A model generated the notes under the pieces. That model saw nothing but the letters and a program-made list of their open reading frames with translations. It searched no databases and had not been told where the DNA came from. From Persicaria tinctoria (taxonomy: Eukaryota; Streptophyta; Magnoliopsida; Caryophyllales; Polygonaceae), in assembly GCA_037127255.1 (NCBI GenBank), contig JBANSL010000012.1:36509115-36573114 (forward strand): a stretch of DNA of 64,000 nt, in the 5' to 3' direction. Below are positions 47,417-61,491 of the stretch, piece after piece; position 1 is the stretch's first letter; each line of letters starts with the position of its first letter. The translations under genes and the position numbers were made by a program.

Positions 47417-50400
47417 TTTTTTTTTTTACAGTATGCAAACAGTTGGAGTTTGCTACGAAAGTCGTAACAAACTACTAGGATCATCCTTAAGGATGATGGA
47501 ATACAACTCCTTAGTAAGAGGAGATGTAGATCTAATATAATCGATACCTTTTCTAGCTATGAAGTCATCTACATTGTTTGCCTCTCTATAACAATGCCTA
47601 AATTGAACCTGATCAATACGTTGAGCCATAATCTTGATCTTCTCAACTTGATGGATGACTTCCCACGGGGTGATAATTTCTTTGTGTATTGCCTTGATGA
47701 TTGTCTGGTTGTCACTTTCAATGATCGCCTTCCGAATTCCTTTCCTTGTTGCGTGCTGAATACCTACAATGATAACTTCTGCTTCTGTCTGTAAGATCGA
47801 TCCTTTAGATGTATTTTGGAAGAATACATCTAGTAAGTTGCCCTCTGAGTCACGAATGACTCCTCCCTCATGGCAAGTGCCCGTGGGCCTAACCGAGCCA
47901 TCTATATTAATTTTATAGATATTGCTCGGAGGTTTTATCCATTTTACTTTGTTCCTTTTGGAGATCGTTGTTTGCGGTTTATCATATCCATTTCTGAAAT
48001 CCAACATTTAACATTTGAATCTACTTCAAAGGCTAGATTAATAGTTGGGTTAGGATTTTTATTTTTGAAAATTAGATTGTTTCTTGTATCCCAAATTGTT
48101 TGCCATATAAATCCTAAGTCTCTTAAAGTGGATTTGCAGTTTCTTTTTATATGAAGGATAGCAATTATATTTTCGTTATAGTCTTCTGCATGTAGTAGAG
48201 ATTTTCCACATATGTTCTCATAATTTTGAATAAGCCTCCTACTAAAGTTACAGCTAATGAATAAGTGTGTAGCACTCTCATCATCACTATTACAGAGAGA
48301 GCATTGTGCTAGAACTCTATTCAAATGTTTGTTTAGCCTTTGTGTGGTGGGTAAACCATCGATTACAAATAAGATTTTTGATTCTTGGGGGGTAAGTCAA
48401 GGTTCCAGATCCATTTGAGATCGTTTGTACTAGTGTTGTTAGTGGTAACATTTATATTAGCCGTAGATTTAGTAGAGAACCTACCATCCTTTTCAAACTT
48501 CCAGATTAGTTTGTCTTTAGTATCCCAAGTGGGTATTTTAATTTGTAGAATTTGATCAATGATTTGTCGTGGGAAGATTCTCTGAAGTAGCGAGAAGTTC
48601 CCTTGTTTTTGGCTATCTATCAAGTCTACTACTTTTGAGATTTTGGTAATCCTCTTTTTGGTAAGGGTTTAAATCAGCATTATCAAGCCATGGATCCTTC
48701 CATACATTTATATCTTCTCCATTACCGATTAACCATTTAAGGCCTAAATTGAATTTATTCCTTAAGGATAGTAGTCTCCCAAATTGTCACGAAGTATTTT
48801 GTGTATCCCTTTCATTTATACCCGCAGTTTGTAAATATTTTTCTTTTATGATCTTTGCCCAGATGCTATTTTGATCAGTATGAATTTTCCAGAGGAGTTT
48901 CATCTTTAGTCCTTCATTTAAAGATTCTGCTTTTCTTATTCCAAGGCCTCCTTCTTTTTTTGGTTGACATATTGAATTCCAGCTTATCAGTGGTGTATAT
49001 CTTTCTGATTGTAGTTTGTTCCAAAAGAAATTTTTATTAATCTGGTCTATTTGATTAAGTATACCTTTTGGTAGAAGGAAGTTCTGCATTAAATAGTTTG
49101 TTTTTGAACTCAGGTTTGATTGGATTAATATGGCTCTCCCTGCTTGAGATATTGAGGAGGATTTCCATTTAGAGAGTTGTTTTTTTAGATTTTGTATTGC
49201 TTCTTTAAAAACACAGTTTTTAACTCTGCCATTAACTAGGGAAATTCCTAGATATTTCTCAATAGTTTTTTATATCGGAATTCGCATTTGAGTAGCTAAG
49301 TTCCTGGCTAGTATTGGATTAGTATTCTTAGAAAATGGGATCGAGCTCTTATTGTAGTTTATTGTTAATCCAGAGTAGTTAGAGAAGTTATTTAGTGAGT
49401 TTTGAATGGTATGAAGGCTCATATGGGATGCTTTAGAAAAGATTATAGTATCATCTGCAAAGGTAAGGAAAGGAATAAGAGTTCCATTTTTTGTTAGTTT
49501 AATGCCCACAAGGGCATCATCCTTAATTGCTTCTCGGTGAACTTCTCTTGCTAGACTTTCCATTACTATTACAAATATGTATGGAGCTAATGGGTCACAT
49601 TGTCTAATTTCTCTATTTGGTTTGAACTGTTTGCCTGCTGAATTGTTAACTAAAATGGAAAAGGTAGTGGTGGTTAGGCATTTCATCGTCCAATTGACCC
49701 AAATCGGGTGAAAGCCCATTTTTTTAGTGTTGCTTCTATGTAAGACCAGTTAATTTTATCATAAGCTTTTTCCATATCTAGTTTTAGCGCCAACCATCCA
49801 GTTTTGCCTTTTTGTCTGTTAAAGGAATGAAATACTTCATGGGCTATAAGAGTATTGTCTTGTATAGATCTTCCCTCAATAAAAGCACCTTGGAAGGGGT
49901 TAATGAGTTTCGGAAGAACTGCTTTTAGTCTATTAGCTAGTATTTTTGCTATGACTTTATATATAGTGTTGCATAAACTAATCGGTCTATAGTTGTTGAT
50001 ATTTTGTGGGTCTTCTACTTTAGGGATTAAGGCTATAAAGGTCTGATTGATTTGTTTAAGAATACTATCTGAGTGGAAAAAAGCTTTACCTATTTTGCAG
50101 AAGGAACAACCCACGGTATTCCAGAATTTTAAGTAAAATTCTGGAGGAAAACCGTCAGGACCCGGGGACTTGTCTTCTGCCATATTTATTAGTGTATATT
50201 TAATTTCAGTATTTGTTGGATTTTTTATTAATTGCAGGTTCTCTTCCGACTCTATTTGGGGATGGATATTTATTAATTCATCACTTGTAATTTTCCTCTG
50301 ATTTTCTCCAATAAATCTTTCAGCCATTTCTTCTGTAATTTGATATGTTATATCATGCTGGTTTGTTATGATTTGGCCTTGTTTGGTAGTAAACGAACTC

Positions 50401-51072
50401 GTGGACCTTTTAAAATTCCTTATTTTTGCATTGATATGAAAATACCTTGTATTTTTGTCTGTTAGATGTGTATGTTTAATTCTTGCTCGCTATTTCCAAA
50501 ATTTAAAGTTAAATTCTAGGATTTCCTCTTTTTATTTTCTAGATTAGCTAATCTTGTTTCTTGTCTTGCTGTTAAGGATCCCCATGGGCGTAACTTCTGT
50601 AGTTATAATATTTCTGGTTCTAGTTTTTGTAGTTGTTTACGGATGTTGTTATTTTGTGTTTTAGACCAGTTTTTGATGTTCTTTTTTAAAAGTTGTTGTT
50701 TTTTCATGAAATTATAAGCATGGGATCCATGAAATTTGTTGTGCCATACTTTTTTGATAATTTCAGCCATTTTAGGATTTAGTGACCAGGCCATCTCAAA
50801 TCTGAATGGTGATCCTTTTTTTTTTTGCTCATTCATTCCTAATGAGAATGTAATTGGACAGTGATTGAATGAAGAGAAAGAGTGGTGTTGTACTCTTAAA
50901 TTGTTGAACTTAGTAATTATCTCTTGCTGAGCTAGAACTCTATCTAATCTCTCCTAAGTATTATTTGTAGCTGATTTACTTCTTCTCCGTGTAAAGGTTG
51001 AACTGATGTAGGGAAGGGTGTGTAGATTAAGCTCCTATTTGATCTTAAGGATTCTTCTAAATCTTGTTATAG
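47417..51072 (-). mobile_element. 5'-truncated LINE (L1 type) with TSD
   Basis: The 18-bp ATGGATTACTTGGAGTTT stands at 47399-47416 and again, identical, at 51073-51090. The T-run to 47427 is the poly(A) tail of a minus-strand insert. The 3.66-kb insert begins inside the endonuclease domain, the usual result of incomplete target-primed reverse transcription. Identical TSDs suggest a fairly recent event, though the ORF is already broken. Confidence 0.93.
47453..51010 (-). pseudogene. LINE ORF2: endonuclease end, RT, zinc finger, RNase H
   Basis: In order on the minus strand. Endonuclease C-terminus near 50850-51010 (ERLDRVLAQ, HHSFSSFNHCPI). RT over 50330-49270 with DKSPGPDGFPPEFYLKFW, INNYRPISLCNTIYKVIAKI, FQGAFIEGRSIQDNTLIAHE and the catalytic TFADDTIIFS. 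A connection region (48787-49089, GGLGIRKAESLNEGLKMKLL). A zf-RVT Cys/His finger (CSLCNSDDESATHLFISC, about 48290). RNase H over 47900-47580 with KINIDGSVRP and ESDNQTIIKAIHKE. The frame shifts near 49700 and breaks again at several points, so it is not functional. ORF1 is missing because of truncation. Confidence 0.88.
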
Positions 51073-51090
51073 ATGGATTACTTGGAGTTT

Positions 51091-51884
51091 ATTTAATTTG
51101 GTTCAGCTTTGGAATTTTTATTTGGTTGTTATTTTTTGGAAAGTTATACTATCTCCGTCTATTTACACAAATTTTAATAAAACACTTCACTTTAAAAAAA
51201 ATTCATCATTACACTAACTTTTTCATCAATTTTATTATTTTTTAACACTCGCTACACATTTTAACCAATGAAATTCTTTTAAAAAGTCAATAACACATAA
51301 ATCAATATCAATCATTACAATCTCCACCTAAAAAACATAAAAGTCCATCTATTATCGAACGGAAACTCACCTCTAAAAACCCATGTATTATCGGAAGGAG
51401 GGAGTAATATTTTTTTCATACAATTTTTGTCTACTTTACACTTTTGAATTGAAATTTTTTAAAATCAAATTGCTTATAATAAAAACAATAGTAATGTTAT
51501 AGAAATATTTCATAATCAATCACAAGTTAGCATAGTGGTTATAATGCTGCATCTCATGATCTTCGTGATCTCATCCTTCGGGATGCTCTCGGGTTAGCTA
51601 ACCACCACCCGAATTTTTTCCTTATAAAAAAAAAAATTAAAAATAATGATGCATCTCATATCACGTGTGAGCTTGAATGGTCAGTATGCGACAGGTGAAC
51701 TCGATCAAACCCTAAACCTCCCAGCCATTAGGACTCATATCACGTGTAACATTGGGGTGGGATTTAACAAGTTCGAAGGGATGTTTGTCCAACGTTTACC
51801 CCTGCCAAATAAAATCAAATGCTAATGCCTTTGCGTTGAGTTCCCCGTTGATGACAGCCCTCCGGGGAAGTTACTTGTGGGTTG
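51091..51884. other. Intergenic, no supported gene
   Basis: AT-rich. About 51527-51640 has a weak tRNA A-box-like start and an A-rich end that could be a decayed SINE, but no TSD was found. Otherwise nothing is seen. Confidence 0.4.
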
Positions 51885-52159
51885 TGTTGCGGACATAAGA
51901 TCAAAATAAACTAGTAACAAAAAAAACGTAATAGTTGTAGAAAATTTTCCGAGTAAAAATACTAGAAATTCAAAGCTACTTTTGTGATAATTTTAGAGGT
52001 AAATAACAAAACGTTTGTATTTATAACCGTACTTTATTTTTCTGATTTCTTGCTTAATTTACAACAACCCGGATCCATCCATATCACCACCAAAATATCC
52101 CTGATTTTGGGGATATTTTACTGTAAGGTGAAATATTCATCATGTAATAAAATATTACA
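51885..52159 (-). repeat. 3' LTR of copia remnant H
   Basis: In minus orientation it starts TGTAATATTTTATTACATG and ends GCAACA. A polypurine tract (CCAAGGGGGAGGGATAT on the minus strand) lies just upstream at 52160-52176. It contains TATAAATA on the minus strand near 52020. The 5' LTR was not found. Confidence 0.6.
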
Positions 52160-52176
52160 ATATCCCTCCCCCTTGG

Positions 52177-53465
52177 AATATTGACCTTATATCATGAATC
52201 TAAGAAAATTTATACAAGTTTAATCTTATTATATGCATTGATCGTGATGCCTCATAAAAAACCTTGTCAGGAAAAACTCAGTTAGATAAAAACCCGATCG
52301 AAGGAAAAAATAGTGCAGCGCTTATAATTCTCCCCCTGAATTTGACATGTTTAATGAGCTTCTCGAAGCCGACACATTCCGATCTTGCTCACAAGTTGCT
52401 CGAACTTCTTGGGAGGTAATGACTTGGTGAACAAGTCGGCGAGATTCTCATCTGATCGGATTTGTTGGACTTCAATTTTTCTTTTCTTCTCAAGTTCTCC
52501 GGTTCCTTTACTTGAGTGACACATGCGGAGTTATCTTCGTATATCACGGTTGGCCTACCTTTGATGGACTTGATTCAAGATTCCTTGTGTATATATTTTA
52601 TCACCGATCTTAGCCACACACATTCTCTTCTTGCTTCGTACAATGCTATTAATTCGGCGTGGTTTGATAATGTAGCAGTCAGAGTTTGCTATGTGGATTA
52701 CTATGATATATTTGTATTTCTATAAGTGAAGACATATCCATTTTGAGACATAGCCTTGTGTGGGTCGGACAGATATCCTGCATTTGCATAACCAACAAGA
52801 GTGGCATTTGGACAGTTTTGATAAAATAAACCAAGATCATTTGTGCCTCTAAGGTAACAAAGCAAATGTTTAATTCTGTTCCAATGTCTCGTTATTGAAG
52901 TTGAGCTATATCTTGACAAGAAGTTTAGCGAAGGCAATATCAGGCCTTGTATTGTTGGCTAGGTACATCAAGGCACCAACAGCACTTAAGTATGGTGCTT
53001 CTAGGCCAAGTAGTTCCTCATCATCTTCTCGAGGATGGAATGGGTCATTGTATATATTTAGAGAACGAACGACCATGGGTGAGTTCAATGGATGAGCTTT
53101 ATCCATGTTGAATCTCTTTAGAATTTTCTCGGTGTAATTACATTGATGGACAAAAATTCCATCTCGTACATGTTCAATTTGTAAACCGAGATAAAACTTG
53201 GTTTTCCCAAGATCTTTCATTTCAATTTTTTTCATTCAGGGTTCCAACAATGTTTAAATCATCAACATATACTACAATGATGGCAAACTCTTATTCATAT
53301 ATTTTTTTATAAAGATACATGAACATTTTGAGTCATTCTTATATCCTTCCTTCTAAAGGTATTCGCTAAGACGATTGCACCACATTCACCTAGATTATTT
53401 CAGTCCATATAAAAATCTCCTCAACTTTATGGAGAACATTTCTCGAGGCTTTGATTTGAAAATTA
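52177..53465 (-). pseudogene. Copia remnant H: RT and RNase H
   Basis: Minus strand, from high to low coordinates. A degenerate PREMFSIKLRRFLYGLK (about 53440) opens the RT part. AIIVVYVDDLNIVGTLNE follows, then MKDLGKTKFYLGLQIEHVRD, PYLSAVGALMYLANNTRPDI and RNase H pieces (RHWNRIKHLLCYLRGT, TLVGYANAGYLSDPHKAMS). Last come IEVQQIRSDENLADLFTKSL and a GMCRLREAH-like end. Many stops and frame changes interrupt it. The protein part resembles the copia lineages with a FTKSLP RNase H end. Gag, protease and integrase are gone. Confidence 0.82.
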
Positions 53466-54495
53466 AACTTTGGGCTTGAAATATAATTAACATAATAATT
53501 TAGGGATAACATGCTTATATCAGCTCTGACCTTTCTCTTTCCTCCTCCTCCATTGTTCTTGACCTTTCTCATTGCCCACTGTTCTTTATCCAAAAATTGA
53601 ATTGATTTCGGTTCGTTCCAAAACTGAAAACCATGTATTCTTCGTCCTAAAGGAATCAATGCAAGCAACTCCGGTCGACTTATCTCGTCTCTCATCCCAC
53701 CTCGGCACCTCCTCTAGTGTTTGTTTTTGTACGCTTCTTTCAGGTTTAATGCAATCTGGACTCCAGAGCAAGGGGGATTTGCTTAGAATGTTGTTATTGA
53801 TGTTTTGTAGGATGTTTTTGTGGACAATTTGGAGGAAATCAGTTTCGATTTCGAGTTTCAAACAATTAGGGTTCTAGAACCCAAAAATTCAGATCCAAAA
53901 AATGAATCAATATACTTGAAATTGAGATTGTTAATTATGTGATTAAGTATATTGGAGAACAATGGGTGTTAAAGTTCGTCATAATTACATATTAGTTTCC
54001 AATCTTCCATGTCACAGGGAACTTGTTCCTAGGTTTAGTTTATAAATCCGAACAGATTTATTTGGATTTGCTTTTCAGTTTTGGATCTTGGATCCCACCT
54101 CTTGTAACGGTAGTCCTTTCGGATCCTAATACTCTTTATAACGGCAATCCTTTTGGAATAGTAAGCATCCAATTTCAGAATCAACATCTTCTTCCCAAAC
54201 ATTGTCTGTTAACTACAATTTTCAATTGCTTCAGCTCCGAGTATCTTCGGATCGACTCCTCCCTTTGTAGTTGGTTTCTAGGTCCGGATCTACCCAACTC
54301 CGAGTTCATTCTGAGTGAACTTCTATCTGGGATTCTATCCAATCTGTGCTGACTTCAAGTTTCCTGTTTCAAGCACTATAGGTATTTCTTATTGCATTTA
54401 GATAGGAGTTTTGCATATGTTTTAGTCTAGTTTCATATCTTACTTGTGAAGTATTCGAGTTCAGAATCTACGTCTTTTTAGTGTTTATTTTGCAG
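53466..54495. other. Intergenic, no supported gene
   Basis: Short ORFs on both strands (for example 54023-54352) show no recognised domain. The context suggests remnants of a host gene whose last exon may be the next feature. Confidence 0.35.
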
Positions 54496-54633
54496 AGTTA
54501 CATTCTAACCTTGGATGGGATCTTGGAAGAGCTTAAGAGACATGTTTTGGAGCATATGAAGGCTGAGGAAGAGGCTATAAAGGAGCAAGGGAGCACAACA
54601 TTGAAGAAAAGAAGGAAAACCGTCACTGCGTAG
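54496..54633 (+). other. Possible orphan terminal exon
   Basis: A strong acceptor (TTTATTTTGCAG) precedes 45 codons and TAG. The peptide is charged and probably helical: ILEELKRHVLEHMKAEEEAI followed by a basic KKRRK tail, like a nuclear-localisation end. I do not recognise the family and no matching upstream exon was found. It could be a host gene remnant cut by retroelements or a chance frame. Confidence 0.3.
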
Positions 54634-54639
54634 GGCGGT

Positions 54640-55512
54640 GCCCGCCGTGGCTCCGTGTTCAGCGATTGCGATTTGAATTCGAAGATTCTATTTCCTATTA
54701 TTATATTATTAGATTTCTAGGGTTTACACCACTCTTTATTAGGTTATTTCTATTGTTTTCAGGACGAGAACTATTGTGAGTTTAGAGAGACAATGAACGT
54801 TTTGAGAAAGAAGAGAGGTTTTTGGCCTATGAGTTGCTAAACTCATAGTTTTGCTTTTGATTCGAAGACATGGTTGTTTAGATTGTGAGGACTTGAATCT
54901 ATTTAGTTATTCATGATTATATTTGTCATCTTATGCCTATTGATTATATTTGTGTTCCTTTCTATGATTGATCACCATGTTAGAAATTGCATCTTAGCTA
55001 TGAATTCGTTGTTGTGTTCTTGATAGCATACGAAGGTATTGAAGTAGTGAAATTTCTTTGTCTTTATAGTGGATGATTTTGATTGATCTATATCGTTAGA
55101 TGTTGTTAGGACCGATTGTGGCTTGCGCCTATTTGTCTCTAATTGCACTGAATCAATATGCCAATTGGTTTAATTACTTGAGTCATTAATGCTATTCTTT
55201 AGTGATATTGAATAAGGTGATTGTATTCCTGCGGATCCTTCAACTTTAGTCAAGTAGACCTATGCTTATGAATAATTAATGAATCAATCATAGGACCATG
55301 AATCTCAAGCATTGTAAGAGAATTACAGGTGAATATCTTCTCTAATTTATTATCAATTACTTTGTAATCATAAAGTTAGTTACTTTACTTTCTTATCAAT
55401 TATCACAATTCATTGATTTACTAATCTATTGGTTTTGAGCTTTGAATTAGGATTTTATTACTATTTGAGAAAGGGCGAAAGTGCCAACGACATTCGTCCC
55501 GCACCAATGTCT
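54640..55512 (+). repeat. Probable 5' LTR of Athila-type element E
   Basis: Lies directly upstream of the PBS at 55513, so at least its right part must be LTR. The left limit cannot be fixed. A GC-rich GGCGGTGCCCGCCGTGG stretch near 54634 resembles GCGCC-rich text near 60750 and 61410 in the same element. Confidence 0.4.
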
Positions 55513-55527
55513 TGGCGTCGTTGCCGG
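55513..55527 (+). other. tRNA-Asp-type primer-binding site of element E
   Basis: TGGCGTCGTTGCCGG differs by one base from TGGCGCCGTTGCCGG, the PBS of Athila/Tat elements. Confidence 0.85.
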
Positions 55528-55607
55528 AGAGAAAAAAGGAGTTTGCTTTTCTTTATTTCTATCATTGATTCTCTTTTTTTTTTCTTTGAGTATTTTGTGT
55601 CCTTATA

Positions 55608-57802
55608 TGGTTCAAACTAGATCTTCTAATTCATTGCCTTTGTCTTTTGATTCTGAGATTGAAAGATCTCTTAGGTTGAAAAGGAGGCTCGAATTTGACA
55701 CACAAAAGGAGATGGGAGACGAAGTTTGATGAAGGGAAAACGAGTTGTGCTTATCAACAAGTTTAAATCGTTCAACAGATTTTGACAGCTTTGCGATGTC
55801 TCTTTAAAACGGGTCGTTCGGAGTCAATATTGATCGGATTGGATTGTGCCATATATTGTCGGAACGAGGACGAAGAGATCTACAAATTTTCTGTTGAAGG
55901 TTTTTTCCAGAATATACCGAGAACATGGCCGAAAATCAACATCTTTGCAATTGTTCATTGTTTGGACGAAAATAATTATCTTTCCATATTTAATTTATCA
56001 TTTTATCCTTATATTTATTTAGGAATAATGTCAATTAGAATACTATCTATTAGTTGACTTTTCAATTAATTGATATTATATCTAATTAGTTCTTATCTTT
56101 ATTAATTAGGATATTTTTATCTAGTTAAGATTAAGTTTGGCAAGCAATTCTTAGCCTCTAAGGAAGCAAACCAAACCCTAGTTATTTTTCTATTTAAACA
56201 TTTCATTCATTCAATAAAAAGAGATAGAATTGATTTTTTTTACAAAAAGTCACATTTGGAGAGTTCTCCTAGGGAGGAACAGAGTTCCCCTGCGTGGGAT
56301 AAGTTTCGATGTGTTGTTCTTAGCTTGGTTTGCCTTGTGTTTATCAACCTCGCAAGAGCTTGGTAATCCTGATATTCACGAGCCTCCTCCTTGTGCCTCC
56401 AAGTTGACCGCTTGGTTGTGTAGGGTTGTAGAGGCGGGTTATACAGTCATTGGTGTTGGTTCCTACCCTCTACGGAGGTCTGGGGTCTTCATCTTGTTCT
56501 ATATAGATCGACTCAATCCATCTATCAATCGTGTCTTTATTCAATTTTGAGTCTTTACTTTATTTCATCGTGTCTTGTTCGTTTGCTCATAGTCGACGTC
56601 GAGTTCCTTGAGGATCTTGGTGTTCTTGCGTCTTTCTTGAGTCTTTTTCTGCGTTCTTGTTTGTTCTTATTGAGTTCTTGTTTAATTCTTGTCTTTGAGT
56701 CTTGATTGTCGAAGATCGGGCCATCCTACGGCTACCCCGTATCAAAGTTGTTAATCCGCCAAGAAAGACACCGAGAAACCTAAAGGAACCTAATTTGAGT
56801 CAACCACTTGCAATTAGACTTCCTGATTTCCCCGAGGGTTCAAAATTTGAGTACAAGTCGAATTGGTCTATTATTTTACCCTACTTTCATGGATTGTCTG
56901 GGGAGGAACCAAACAAACACCTTCCTACCTTTGTGACTGTGTGCGATATACTTAGACCCCAAGGCCTTACCGATGACCAATTGATGTTGAGAGTGGTCCC
57001 CTTTACCTTGAAAGATTCTGCAAGCGATTGGCTTTATTACCTATCATCCGAAAGCATTACTACTTGGGTTGAATTGAAGAAAGCTTTCCTGCAAAAGTAC
57101 TTTCCTGCAACTCGCCTCAACAAACTCAAGAATGAGCTATCTAGTATTGAGCAATCACCTACGGAGAGGCTTTATGAGTATGTTGAGTGGTTCAAGAAGC
57201 TTAAGGGTAGTTGTCCACAACATGGTATACCCGAGGATGATCTAGTGCTATATCTTTATGAGGGCTTGCTTGACACCGATAGGAGTTTCATCAACGTTAC
57301 TAGTGGATGAGATATTTTGGATAAGACACCTCAAGAAGCAATGCAGATTTTCGAAGGGTTGGCTAATGCGTCGCAACAATATGGGAGACACCAAAGAGTT
57401 AGAGGAGTTCATAAGTTAGATAATTCTAGAGACGGTCTAGTGAACAAGATGGCTATGCAACTGAATCAATCTCAACAGTCTCAACCTTGTGGTGTTTGTG
57501 GAAATCCAACCCATCCGAATGATAAGTGTCATTTGATTCAAGAAGATGTCACTGTTTTGAGTGTTATGGATTACGTACCTCGCCGCAACTTTGGTAACAA
57601 TGGTTACAATCAGGGCTACAATTCAAATTATCAAAGTGGATTCAACGACATGGGTCAGCAACAACAAGTTCCTTACCAAGGAAGAGGACAATTTGAGAAT
57701 CACCAAAGAAACACACAACTAGAGGATAAAGATGATCCATTGAGGTTGTTTCTTGACAAGATGAGTGTTCAGGAGAAATTGTTGAGTCAAATGGCTACGT
57801 AG
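55608..57802 (+). pseudogene. Athila gag
   Basis: The N-terminus at 55608 (MVQTRSSNSLPLSFDSEIER) is separated from the body by about 950 bp of LTR-like, TATA-containing sequence (55850-56690), possibly a solo LTR insertion. The body (from about 56702) gives the retrotransposon Gag domain: LPDFPEGSKFEYKSNWSIIL, WVELKKAFLQKYFPATRLNK and ERLYEYVEWFKKLKGSCP. A TGA at 57308 replaces the second Gly of the SGG motif. After it comes DKTPQEAMQIFEGLANASQQ and a zinc knuckle CGVCGNPTHPNDKC. The frame ends with TAG at 57800. Nucleocapsid function is known for the family; this copy is broken. Confidence 0.82.
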
Positions 57803-57834
57803 ATTGGTTAAGTGAAAGCAAAAGATCATCACAA

Positions 57835-58850
57835 GTGGTAGTTAATCCAAAGGAGAATGTGAGTGTCATGATCCTTGGAGGAGGAAAACAAGTGAATGTG
57901 CCCACTAGGAATGTTGAAGAGAGGCCTAAGGAAGTGCTTGATGTGGGCGAGGAAGACAACACAAATTCGGAATCGTACACTGTTGATGATGGCGCCCGCC
58001 ACCCTTCCCCACAGCGCCCGCCGCCCCCTCCAATCCCAGATCCGATTTCAAGCATTGTGCAATCCCCAAGGAAATCATCCAATGCGTGGTATTTTGAGGT
58101 CCCAAGACCTGCACCACCATTTCCTCATGCCTTAAGACTTGATCGTAAGTAGGAAGATGAATAAATTCTTTACGACACCTTTGCTCATTGTGAGGTAAAT
58201 ATTCCACTTTTCAATTTGATCAAAACTGCAAAACTGTGCCTCACTATGCAAAGTTTTTGAAAGAATTATGCACAATGAAACGCAAGGAAAGGATGCGAAG
58301 GAAAGAAAAGGTAAGTTTAAATGAAAATGTTTCTGATTTATTACATAAAAGATTGCCTGAAAAGTGCGGAGATCCAGGTATGTTTACTATCTCATGTGCA
58401 ATAGGTAATGCTAGCTTCACAAAAGCTATGTTAGACCTAGGTGCTTCAATTAATATGATGTCATATAATTCGTACATTTTTTTGGGTCTCAATGCATTGT
58501 CTGAAACTGGTGTTACTATACAACTCACAGATCGTTCTAGTATTAAGCCTAGAGGAGTTGTTGAGGATGTTTTGGTTAAGGTAAATGATTTGATATTTCC
58601 AGCTGATTTCTTTATATTGGATAAGGAACAAGGCACGCCTGAAACTCCAATTATCTTGAGAAGGTCATTCTTGCGAACGGCTATGACTAAGATTGATTAT
58701 TTTGAAGGTTACCTAACAATGGAGTTTGATGGTAAAAAGATTGCGTTTTCTATATTTGAGCCTATTATATTGTTCCTTCTACTAATGATTATGTGGATGT
58801 TCTTGACTCTAATGATAGTGATCACAGGAATGAATCAAATAGTTTGTTAG
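57835..58850 (+). pseudogene. Athila aspartic protease region
   Basis: After a Pro-rich hinge (57990-58060), the frame at 58236 encodes a retropepsin-like domain: CGDPGMFTISCAIGNASFTK, MLDLGASINMMSYN (the DLGAS active-site variant typical of Athila), RGVVEDVLVKVNDLIFPADF and ILRRSFLRTAMTKIDYFEGY. Family members have GRPFL where this has RRSFL. The frame is lost near 58770; a shifted frame continues acidic and Asn-rich text to the D2 insertion at 58994. RT does not follow. Confidence 0.8.
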
Positions 58851-58993
58851 ATGCTTCTATTGAGAATGAACCATTGCATAAGTCTTCTAACAAAGAAAAA
58901 GTTGATTTAGGGAAAGATGACATTGAAAGAAAAATTGAGAATTTGTTTAAGTCACATGAAATTGTGTCTAATTCAAATGATTCTATTGTTATT

Positions 58994-60336
<1,343 letters not shown>

Positions 60337-60341
60337 TTATT

Positions 60342-61491
60342 CCCTATGAGAAATCGATTCCTAACAATGTTGAGGTTTTTGCATTTTCAAGGCAACCCCA
60401 AGATAAACTCATTTCAATGAGGAATTGATTGGTGCAAATTATGGATACATTGGAGAAATTCCTAAGGTTCCCCCTCTTGTCAAGAAAAGGACAAGTGTGG
60501 AGGATCTTGATGGGATAACTTGATCAAGAAATGCATTACGTCGAGCCAAAGATGTGAAACAAAGGCGCTTCTTGGGATGCAACCCAAGGTAGATTAGGGA
60601 ATATTGTTTCAATTTCGCATTTAGTTTTTCAATTCAATAAAGTAGGACAAATCTTTTTGTTGTACATTGGAGTAGTGTAGTGTTAGAACCTTTTGGTAGA
60701 TGAATTTTTCTTGACTGAATGATGGAATGACGTTCTGGACATCCCGGCGCCCCGTCCACGGCGCCCATCGTCGTCCACTGTTCACAGACGCGTCCGGATC
60801 TTTGGTAACATTGGAAGAGAGTAATTTCTATCTTATTTTATCTTTTTCATTTTCGGTTATTTTAGGTTAGATTTGATTTCTTTTTAGGATTAGTTTTTAT
60901 TCCATATTTTTATTTTAGGTTAGATTTATTTTATTTATGTTTAGGAGTAGATTCTTTTCTATCTTAGGTTATTTTTATCTCTCTCTTATCTATTCTATAT
61001 ATCTTAGGATTAGATTGCTCTATCTAGGATTAGTTTCCATTTATCTTAGGAGTAGATTTTATCTTTTATCTATTTCATCTTTCTTTTATTATTTCTATCT
61101 ATTTCTAATATATTTTCTTTTCTTTTGATAGATGGAATTTCCTTTCCAAGGAAACTCATAAACCCCTAAAGATCCTACTTGAATCCATTACAAAATCCTA
61201 AAGCCTTGTGTTTCAATTGAGTTTCTTACCCACCAAACACTTTCCATCACTGCCCTTCACAAATCAAATTCAATCTTTTTCCATACCATTCTCAAACCTA
61301 CCACCAAAGAAAGCTTTTGAAACCAAGTTGGTCGTCAAATTTTGAGTTTGGAGGAGTTTGGATGTTGATTCCTCGACGTTCGTGCTTGAATTCGGTTATT
61401 GTAGTCCACGGCGCCTGTCGTCACCTGCAGAGAGATCATTTTTGGTCGTTTTTGTGGTGTTCTTACACGGTTTTATTCAAGTTTATGCACT
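60342..61491 (+). other. Post-protease tail and spacer of element E
   Basis: The acidic frame interrupted by D2 resumes at 60342 and continues to a stop near 60429, with a shifted continuation to about 60520 (ANYGYIGEIPKVPPLVKKRT). Then comes the conserved Athila/Tat non-coding block (60535-60600) and a T-rich spacer. GCGCC-rich text occurs at 60745-60795. Confidence 0.6.

Noticed and set aside
51527..51650. tRNA-derived SINE
   Set aside because: Only a weak A box and an A-rich end are seen. The B box is not convincing and no TSD was found.
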